Shown here: piece by piece, positions 26,291 to 36,400 of the stretch
Layout of the letters: the number at the start of each line of letters is the position of its first letter
Numbering within the stretch: position 1 is the first letter of the stretch
Assembly: GCA_020636005.1 (NCBI GenBank)
Contig: JACJYR010000001.1
Span: forward strand, 3,166,501 to 3,230,500
DNA length: 64,000 nt
DNA from: Lewinellaceae bacterium
GTDB taxonomy: Bacteria > Bacteroidota > Bacteroidia > Chitinophagales > Saprospiraceae
Reading direction: 5' to 3'
Program-made: the position numbers and the translations under genes
The notes under the pieces: generated by a model
Told to the model about the DNA's origin: nothing
The model's input: the letters and a program-made list of their open reading frames with translations, nothing else
Database searches by the model: none

Positions 26291-26374
26291 TCACCTAAAT
26301 ACCATTGAGCCTTTCCTGTGGGGAAGGGTGCAGCAACAGCAACAACAAGCGGTGATATTTATAGTAAGGTTCAT
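26291..26374 (-). CDS. Poly-cysteine leader peptide of the cysM-mec-cysO operon
   Basis: ATG at 26374, stop TGA at 26293-26291, 27 residues: MNLTINITA, six consecutive Cys (codons at 26347-26330), then TLPHRKGSMVFR. A run of the operon's own end-product amino acid just before a terminator is the mark of ribosome-controlled attenuation. Segment 1 (CCCTTCCCC, 26328-26320) directly follows the Cys codons and can pair with segment 2 (GGAAAGGCT, 26316-26308); segment 2 can also pair with the terminator's first arm. A ribosome waiting for Cys-tRNA would cover segment 1, letting 2 pair with 3 and cysM be read; a ribosome at the stop codon covers 2 and lets the terminator form. Confidence 0.8.
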   Translation of the reverse strand: MNLTINITACCCCCCTLPHRKGSMVFR

Positions 26375-26409
26375 TGATTTTAAAAAACTGAAACTATTGA
26401 CAATTTTCG

Positions 26410-26434
26410 GGCATAAAAGTTCAAAACTTATGCC
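26410..26434. promoter_or_regulatory. Inverted repeat GGCATAA-N11-TTATGCC before the leader peptide
   Basis: Perfect 7-bp dyad, 36-60 bases upstream of the leader ATG. Spacing centre to centre is 18 bases, fitting a dimeric regulator site. It overlaps where a promoter for the leader would be. No regulator assigned. Confidence 0.35.
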
Positions 26435-27463
26435 ACGAAAATAAATGGAATCAAATTCTGGAGAATACCCGGGAGCTGTAAATCCAATATTTGATTGACT
26501 TTTCAGCTTTTTCCGGGCTCTGGCGGTTGGGCCTTGAAAAAGTAAGAAGGATGACTTCGGTTGGCGAGGTTTTTGAATAAGGGTAGGCGTGCACACTGAA
26601 ATAGTCTGGAAAAAACCTATTAAGTTTTAAGTGCATATTTTCTCTGAAAGTTAAAAAAGGGTTTAAGGGAATAAGTTCTTTTTAAAAAGATGAAAATCAA
26701 ATAGTTGCATAAGTGGGATTCTTGCCCGCACAAAAACATAATTTTTTTTTCATAAAATTTAAAATAAAAAACCTGACAGTAATTGTACGGTTAGGCTTTT
26801 TTGTATAACTTGCGCTCGTTTTCTAAACAACTTAGTTTTTTATTGTCCCTTGAACAACGAATCTCATGAAAAAGACGAAACTTACACCTTCAGTACACCA
26901 AGTATTTACTTCTCCTCGCCCATTACTCTTCCCAAGTATTCCACGAAGTTACTACCTCCTTTTTCGGCTTGACTGATCTGCCGTAGAGATTCCAATTGTT
27001 TCGTCTTCAAAGATTTTCTCCCAATTTCCGATTTACAAGTAAGGACATCAAACAAACCCGCAACCTGATAGAAGATTATTTCATCAGGATGTCAATGGGT
27101 GGTTTTGGCAATTTTGAAACTGACTATATATAATAATGTGTCAAAAGGAATGATTTGTACATTCCCTCGGCACTCAATCGATTTTTTTTTACTGCCAATC
27201 AGATGGCAGCTATTTAACAAGCTATAATCCATGACAAGACTTTACACCTGTCTTTCAATCCATGCTTCCAAAAGCAAAGGCATCCTGCCTTGCCTTTGGA
27301 TTTTCCTGTTGGATTGATTTCCCTAATGTCACCGGATTTAGTTTGTAGGCACCTTGATAGACAGCCTGATTTCTTTAAGCGGAATGAGGCGTTAACATAC
27401 TATTTTTTTTTATCCATGTTTCTGAAAACCAAAATTTTAAAAAGTTAAACAAATTGTAATCTT
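26435..27463. other. Long intergenic region before the giant HYR gene
   Basis: About 1 kb, A/T-rich, no convincing gene. It holds a terminator-like hairpin (CCTGAC/GTTAGG, 26772-26795, flanked by A- and T-runs), a hairpin CTGCCA/TGGCAG near 27192-27209, and another CAAAGGC/GCCTTTG near 27277-27300. At 26866 an ATG opens a 36-codon frame whose first bases (ATGAAAAAGACGAA) resemble the start of the giant gene (ATGAAAAAAACGAA at 27464), possibly a decayed earlier start or gene remnant. No clean TAnnTTTG promoter was found just upstream of the giant gene. Confidence 0.5.
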
Positions 27464-30400
27464 ATGAAAAAAACGAATTCTACGTTTGCCAAAATTTGGG
27501 GCACGATGCTCCGACGGCATTCGTCCAAGAAGCCGCTCTCTTTAGTGGTTACTCTGGCGATGATGCTGGTCGGGCATTTTGCTTTCGGGCAAATTATGGA
27601 TCCTTGTCCGCCAGGTTCTGGCAACATGGTGACTAATTGCCCTCCAACGAATCCGGCGCCAATACCCGTAGGCAGTAATTGCCAGGCGGTGGTTCCGGAG
27701 TTCAAGTTTGGCGCCGATGGAGTCATGGGTGGGGTCGGCCCTAATGCCGATGTCTCCGGGACTGCGGGCGCTGGCTATTTTTTCGTTGGCGTTGTCCAGG
27801 CACCGATGTCTGGTACTCTTTTCCCTGCCGGAACGGGCAATAAAACCGTTCAGGTAGGCGCTGCGTTTCTGAACCAGGTCCCTGGCGATCCAATGTTCGG
27901 AATGCTGTGTGCTGAAGTTTGTCCAGACATTATCCAAAATGTGTTTGACAACACAAACCCGACTATCGCCTGCGGCAGCCCTCAACTGTATGCTGATGCG
28001 AACTGTCAGGTAGTGTTAACTCAGGCGGTTATCCTGGATCAAATCCTTGTTGGTTTGTCTGACAACTGTACGGACTCAGCCGACATAACTATCACTTTCA
28101 GCCCGGCAGGTCCGTTGGCAGGTCCTTCTTGCCCTACTGACCCCAACCCGGTGATCCGTATGGTAACGGTAACGGCACAGGATGCATCTGGTAACATGAA
28201 CAGTTGTATTGCCAACGTGGGTGTTGCAGATACACTGGGGCCAGCGGCCACATTTGCACCATTTGCGAATGGAACTTATTCGGACACAATTCCTGCCATT
28301 AATATTGGCAATATCAATTGTGGTAACCTGACGCCGGATCTCACTGGCCTGGTGACGGTCGGCCCAGATAACTGTGGCGGTGCGGTTAACATTTTCCAGG
28401 CACCATCTGCTGGAACACCTTACACCTTAAATATGGATCCCGTTACGGGATGTGTATTGGAAAAGGTTCAGCAAATCTTCGTCACGGTGGAAGATTGCTA
28501 TAACAACGACTCCACCCATATCTACACGATTCATATACAGGATCAGACTCCACCTACAATTACTAGTAATTGTGGAGATGTTCCACCACAGGCGACCCTG
28601 GTCACCGATGGCAACTGTATGGTGAACGTGCCTGACCTTACAGGGTTCATGACCTCAACAGACAACTGTTTGGGGCCGCAGACATGGATCCAAAGCCCAA
28701 TTGGCTTAACCGACGTGAGTGGTATCTGCCCGCCGAACAACACCATCTCTGTGACTTTCACAGCAGTTGACTGTTTTGGCAACCAAAGCACACCACTTAC
28801 TTGCCCAGCTTTGCTGACATTTACTGATAATACTCCTCCTTCAATTGTTTGCCCGCCCAATCCTATTACGGTGGTAGTTCCATTTAATGGGGCTACGTGC
28901 CAAACGGATATGGCCATTATTGATTTGGCCTTTTTGACGGCAAATGGGGTTACGGTAACGGACGCTTGCGATCCTAATCCAGTGCTTTCTAACCTCGACC
29001 CAATGATGTTCACTTGTGCGGACATCAATAAGGCCAACCTTTTCATTAACATTGGGGCAACGGATTGTTTCGCCAATGTTGGTTCTGGCTCATGTGCGGT
29101 CTCTGTGGTTGCTGATATCGATCTGACTGCTGACTGGTCAATCGGTGGTGGCGATTTCATCGTTTGCCCCAATGAGTTTCCATTATGTATCGAACTTGGC
29201 CCGAACACTCCTTCCTGCGGTGTTTGGAGTGGGGATATAACGGTCAGTGCTTCTGCATCCTGCGCTTCTGGAGTTCAAATCCAGGCTAGCGCTTTCCCCG
29301 ATCTGGATAATGACGGGGTGCCTGACCCAGGTTCATATTCAGTTACTTACACGGTAGGCCCTCCGGGCTGCCATGTGCAGGAGACACATAATATAATGGT
29401 GTCCCCTCAGTTCAATGCTGCTGATGCAGCTTTGATTGCCGATACGACGATCTGTATGGAGGCTACTGAGATTTTTGATCTTGAAGGCCTTCTCGCTCCT
29501 GGTTCTATCCAGGGTGGCTCGTTTGACACTATAATATTTAGTGGTGCTGCCACAGGCCAAAGGATTGGGAACCTATTCCAATACCTTGGCGGTGACGGTA
29601 ACGTAACCGTAATTTATTCATTGACAGATTGCGATAATGCTGTCGAAGCTGACACGGTCGTTATCTCAATTGATGAGAAACCGGATGGTCATTTTACAAT
29701 GGCAGCCGTCATGTGCCAGGATCAAGGACTTGAAATTCCTAATATCACTGGTGTGCCTACTGGTGCTTCACTACTGTTTACCAGCATGCCTGCCGGGTTT
29801 ATCACCAATGCATCTACGGGTGTGTTTGACCCAACAGCAGGTCCACTTTCACAAGAATTTGTTGACGTGACCGTTACCATGCGTGTCACCAACGGTGTTT
29901 GCGATACATTCTACATTTCTCAGATAGTAAGGGTACACGAGTCTGGCAATCCAGCATTCGTGTTGCAAGACACTATTTGCGAATCGAGCCCACCAATCAA
30001 TCTGTCACTTACCAATCCATTGAATGATGGTGGTGCCAATCCCGTTACTGCTGCCAATGTTACTTGGTCGGGTATCAGTGTTACAGACCTTGGGTTTACC
30101 GGTAGCTTTGATCCTTCGGTTGGGCCTGGCATCTACAATGTTTGCGTAACAGTTGGTGCTCCAAGCTGCGAGGAGACGCAGTGCCACCAGATTGTAGTCG
30201 CAAAAGATTACACACCAGCCGAAGTGGCTTTGGTGGACGATTTTTCACTTTGCATGTTGCCTGATCAGATTATTAGCTTCGATGCGCTTAGGGCTGGCCC
30301 ACAACCTATGACGGGTTCAGGCACCTATGTTGTTACGGAGCAGGGAGGCTTGAATGGTGTAGGTACCATCAACGCAAACAACTACGTCTATCATGGCGAG

Positions 30401-33400
30401 TGCGGTACGCTTACAGTTATACAATATTATGCTTATGACTGTGTACCAACCAGCGATACGGTTGTTATCACCATTGAGCAGAAGCCTGACGTTGGAGGCT
30501 TGGCTGTCCCCGGACCGCTTTGCGCTCAAGACGGACCTGCTTTCATTGAATACAGTGGTACGCCTGTTGTCTGCGGTACGCCTGGTGTTTTCAGTGCGCC
30601 AAACAGCCCGGCGGGTACTATTACTGACCTGGGCACCGGTACAACGGCTGTCTTCAATCCAGTAGCTGCTGGAGAGGGCTTGCACATTATTCAGTATGAA
30701 ATTGGCAACCCCAACTCGGGCTGCTATTCAATCGTTTTTGCTGAAATTGAAGTAAGGGCTTCCAGCAATCCAGAATTCCCGCTTCCGAGCACTGCTTGTG
30801 CAAACGAGCCGGTGAATCTGGCATTGGGCAGTGCAGATCCTTCTGTGCTACCTTCCTCTCCTGATGGTATCACCGAAATCTATTGGTTCGGTGGTGACGG
30901 CCTCAACGCTGTTGTAACCAACAATGGAGATGGCACAGGTACTTTTGTAGGATACCACACTGGTACCTATACAGTATGTGTACAAACTGGTGACCTTGGC
31001 TGCAACCAATATCGTTGCCACCAAATCACTGTTGACAATGTGCCTCCAGTGCTGAATTGCGCACCACTTGTAAGGGTTCGCAGTAATTCCCTGGATTCTT
31101 GTAATTACACAATGCCAGGTATTGGATTCGATGTTACGGCCACGGACAACTGTTCGCCGCCTAACGGACCGGGTTCTATTATCCTGTCTCACAACTACCC
31201 AGTTTCTGCAGGCCATGCAGTTTCTGCGAATACTTTAATGGGGGCTACTTTCCCAGTAGGTATTACCCATGTTATTTGGACTGCAACTGATACGGCAGGC
31301 AATTCTTCCAACTGTACTATAGAGATAGTCATTGAAGATAATGAAAGCCCGACAGTTACATTCTGTCCAAGCAATACGACCATCGGAACTGATGCTGACA
31401 TTTGTGGTGCACAACTTAATTATGCACTTCCACAATTTGAGGACAACTGCGATGGCCCGAACCTGGAAGGTGTTCTTGTTGCTGGTTATGCGCCAGGTGC
31501 TGATTTCCCAGTTGGTACTACTACCGTTACTTGGGAATACACAGACCTTGCTGACAATACCACAGCAACCTGTTCTTTCACAGTAACTGTCAATGATGAT
31601 GACATGCCGACACCGGTATGTTCTCCTGATTATGCAGTTGCTTTGGATGGCGACGGGGAGTTTACTATTCTGTCCACTGATATCGACAACGGCAGCTACG
31701 ACAACTGCCAGATCGCTACCAGGTATATCAGCCGCACAGGCGGCGCACCATGGAGCGGTTCGGTTGACGTATCCTGTGCTGATGTCCTCTCCGGCCCAGT
31801 CGTTGTTTCGCTTCAAGTCGTTGATTTGGCTGGTAATTCATCAATCTGTACTACTAATGTAACAGTGAATGATGAGCAGGTGCCGGATATCGAATGTCCA
31901 GGTTACCTGACTGTTCATGCTGATGCTGGAGTATGTGCTGCGGTTGTGAACTATCCAGCACCTACCGTAACCGACAATTGCTCATTTACTGTTGAACAAG
32001 TAGCTACCATCACCGGTACGATGAATGGCGGCTTTGAAGTGCCACCTACAAGTTCATTAGGTACTGGCACATTGAGCGGAACGGTTAGCGTGAGCAGCGG
32101 CTCATTCAACTTAAATGTTGCTTTCTCTGGATTGGGAAGCAATGTAGTTGCTGCCCATATCCACAATGCGCCTGCTGGTTCGAATGGCGGTGTTATTATT
32201 GATTTGGTAGGCTTAGGTTTCCCAACAGGCGTTACTGCCGGAACTTTCAGCACCAATATCAGCTTGACTCCTGCCCAGGTAACGGAATTATTGGCTGGTA
32301 ACCTTTATGTGAATATCCACACAACAGGCAACCCAGGTGGTGAAATCCGTGGTCAGCTTTTGGTAGCAAACAACTCCAACCTGACCAGTGGGGATGTGTT
32401 CCCGGTTGGCACCTCAGTCCAGACATACCAAGTGACTGATATAGGTGGCAACACGGAAACCTGCAGCTTCTCTATCCTTGTTTATGATGAAGTTGCGCCA
32501 ACTATCAACTGCGGCCCAAGCGTAAGGACGCACACTGCCGATCCTGGTGTTTGTTCTTTCACCATGCCAGGTACTGGCTTTGATGCCGTCGGTGCTGACA
32601 ACTGCGGTGCAGTTACCATTACCCACAACTATCCATTTGCAGTGGATCCTAATACCCTTGCCGGTACTAGCTTCCCTGTTGGTTCTACTACTGTTACCTG
32701 GATTGCAACGGATGTTTCCGGTAACCAATCTGCAATTTGCGGAATCGAAATCATCATCACAGATGACGAGGATCCGACGATCAACTGCAATAGCGGTGCT
32801 CCGGCCAACGTCTTGGCAAACCCAAGCTTTGAGGCAGGTGGACCATTCGATAGCCAAATCACTGATAACTGGACCAACTTTGGCCCTGCTTTCCGCTTGT
32901 TTGCAAGCGTATCTCCTCCTTTCTTCACGCACGACGGAAACGTTATGCTGAAGACTTTTGGTGGTGCTGCCGGGGTTTTCCAAGATTTCCCGGTTACTGT
33001 CGGTGACCAACTGAATGGTTCTGCATGGATTCGCAATGCTTCATTCGATCCAATCGGACCAAACCAGTTTGCTGTTGTTAAGTTCGAATTCCTCGATGCA
33101 GCTAATACTGTACTGTCGTTCGTTGAGTCGCCTCAATTCACTGCTGCCAACCTCCCAACAGACGTTTGGACGCAAGCCACAGTTAGCGCAACTGTACCAG
33201 CCGGTACTGTAAATGCTCGCTTTGTGGTTGTTTCTGTCACCTTGTCCGGTGGTGGAGCAGTAATGTTTGATGATGCAAGCGTGACCATTGGTACTGGTGG
33301 CATCTCTGGCAACGTCATTGTTGACAATGATCCAGGTGTATGTGGTGCCGACCTTGACATCAATAACCCGATGGCGGATGACAATTGCGGAATCGTTTCT

Positions 33401-36400
33401 ATCATCAACAACTACAACTATACTTCCAACGCCAGTGGTTTCTACCCGGTTGGTACTACGATTGTAGGGTTCACCGTGACCGATGCTTCCGGCAACACTG
33501 CCGATTGCTCCATTACGGTAACGGTCAATGATACGGAAGCTCCTACTTTCGTCAACTGTCCTACAACGATGGTGATGATTGGCAACGACCCTGACCAGTG
33601 CAGCGGTAAGCTCAACTGGTCTATCCCGGTCGCTACTGACAACTGTGAATTGGCTTCTGTAACCCAGACAGGTGGCCCTGCCAATGGTACTCCAGTGCCA
33701 GTTGGTATGCCGATGACTGTAACTTACACAGCTACTGATATTTATGGCAACTCTTCAACTTGTGTGTTTGATGTTCAGGTGGTGGATACACAAAATCCTG
33801 AATTCGATGCAGACATTGTAATGCCAGGTAATATCACGGTTCAATGTAATGCAGTCCCACCCGCATTTGTACTCACTACCGATGATGTCCACGATAATTG
33901 TACACCTTCTAACCTCCTGGTGATCACTTTCACACAAACCAGTACGCAAGGTACTGATCCTAACAATTGTACATACTACAATTACACGATCACCCGTACC
34001 TGGAAAGTCACTGACCAGGCAGGTAATATGTTGGTGCATACCCAAGTAATTACGGTTCAAGATACACAGGCTCCAACTCCTGTTTGTCAGAATGCTACCA
34101 TTACATTAAATAAATCTGGTGTGGCATCTTTCCCGCCTGATAGCTTGGCTGTAGGCACTACTGATAATTGCGCACCATTCTCTGCACTGACAATTACTGG
34201 AAACCCAACTACGTTCACCTGCGCCAACATTGGCCCGAACAACGTTACCTTGACCATTTCTGACCCATGTGGCAATACAGCTACCTGTGCAATTGTGGTT
34301 ACGGTTAACCAGGGAATCGGTTCCTGTGCGCCTGGTGCTACGCTGGCTTCGTCTTGCCTGAACAATGCCACTACTTTGACCAATGGTCAATTTGCGGAAT
34401 TGATTACTATCAGTGGCTTGGCCATGCAAACCTGGACTATTACGACCTCCAATGGTTTGTACACCAATGCAAGCGCCAACCCACCTGCTGCGCCGACGCC
34501 TGTAAGCAACGGTACTGCCTTTACAATGGGTACAGCTGATGGTATTGACAACGACGGTGACGGTCAAATTGATGAGGCAGACGAGATGATCTTCTATACT
34601 TTGAAAACGAAGTATGTTGAAGCCATCGGTTACACTGCTACTGCGACCAATAACCTTGGCCAGACGGTTACCTTGTCGAATGTCGGTCATTATCCAACTC
34701 CGGTCATCAGCGGTGGTCCTTTCGGCCCATTCTGTCTCAGCACTCCTGCTTTTGTACCAACAGTTGTTGACCAATATGCAGGTGCTAATGCCTATGTTAG
34801 TGTCACCTTCCTGGTTGATGGTGTTCCAGTAGCACAAGTGGATCCTTCCACGTTGTCTGTTGGACAGCACACATTGACTGTGATTGTTGATGGAGGTTCT
34901 GCTGCCTTCTCACGCAAAATCAACGGCATCCTTGTGCCTGGTGATGCTGCGAACAGCAACGACGCCCGCCTCGACCCAGGTTGCATCCAGAGCATTACAC
35001 AATTCTTCCAAGTTGTTACCACTCCTTCACAGGTAGTTTGTAACGACCTGCTGCACGTGACTCTTGATCCAGTAACCTGTAGTAGTGTTATCCTGCCAGA
35101 TGATGTACTGGAAGGAACGTATGCTTGTTTCGATGATTACTCAGTTAATATTTACCTGCCAAACGGCGTTCCGCTCAACCCACACAACGTAGTGACGGGT
35201 GCCCACGTAGGCATTAACCTGAGCTATACCCTTGTACATCCTGTAAGCGGAAATACTTGCTGGGGCCATATCCTGGTGGAAGACAAATCTTCACCGGTGG
35301 CTATTTGCCCCAACGATGTTGAAATCCTTTGTACAGTTGATCCTGATAGCGTTGTGTACTGGGTGCCATTTAACCACCCATGCTACCCAGCCAAAGACTA
35401 CTGGGGTAACCTCGTTCCTGTGAACGATTCACTCCTGTACCTTGGCGAGCCTTCTGCTACCGACTGTTCACCTTGGGTTTGGCCTTTTGCCTACACGGAT
35501 GACTATACACTTTATGAGTGTACCGACAATCCAGCCTTGATTGCCAATATCACCCGTACTTTCATCATCCAGGACATCTGGGGCAATAAAGACACTTGCC
35601 AGCAGCACATTACCTGGGTGAGGGGTGAAGCAAATCAAGTAACCTGGCCAGCTGATACTGTGATAGCTTGTAACTATCCATACCTTGACCAACTGGCAGC
35701 CAGCAACTACAGTGCTGATTCGCTTGGATGGCCTTACATTTTCAGCTACAAGCATGGTAAGTTGTCACTTGCCGGCAACGGTATCTGTAACCTCGGTTTG
35801 ACTGTTTCAGATCAGATTGTGAACGTTTGTACCAACGAATACAAAGTAGTCCGTACCTGGACTCTCTTTGACTGGTGCCCAGCCAACGGCGGCCCTCCAA
35901 CTCAAACGGTACACGTACAGTATATCAAGATCGAGAATGTGGCTCCAATCATAACAGTTGATTGCCTGCAAACAGATCCAGCTACCGGTTATTGCGTGAT
36001 GAACGCTACGGAACCTGGCAACTATCCGCACTACCCATGCTATGCGATATTCGTCCCATACGCTCAGGTAGATGCTGTGTGCGATCAGATTGTTGACATT
36101 ACGGTAGAAACACCTGGTGGTGGTACGACCAACGGTGGTATCATTCCTGGTGGCGGTCTTCCACTTGGTGGCCCGTATGTCATCACTTACCGTGCTGAAG
36201 ACCAGTGCGGCCACATCACAGAACTCGAACTTACTGTAATCGTAAAAGACTTGACTGCGCCAGTTGCAGTTTGCGATGAAATCACTGACGTGAACTTGTC
36301 CAGCGATGGCCTTGCAACGGTTTATGCTTCTACCTTCGACGATGGAAGCTACGATGGTTGCTGCCTCGACCACTTTGAAGTCCGTAAAATGGACGGCGAC

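Noticed and set aside
26207..26294. CysM starting at the GTG/ATG at 26294-26291
   Set aside because: The extra 29 residues are encoded across the terminator hairpin and are not homologous to cysteine synthases; the ATG at 26207 fits the family.
26291..26596. 101-codon minus-strand frame upstream of cysM as an ordinary gene
   Set aside because: Only the last 27 codons, from an internal ATG, make sense, as a poly-Cys leader; the front part has no protein-like composition.
30000..36000. Tandem arrays in the giant gene as a CRISPR or DNA repeat array
   Set aside because: The periodicity is protein-level (HYR repeats with DNC and ATDxxGN motifs); DNA units are diverged and unequal in length.
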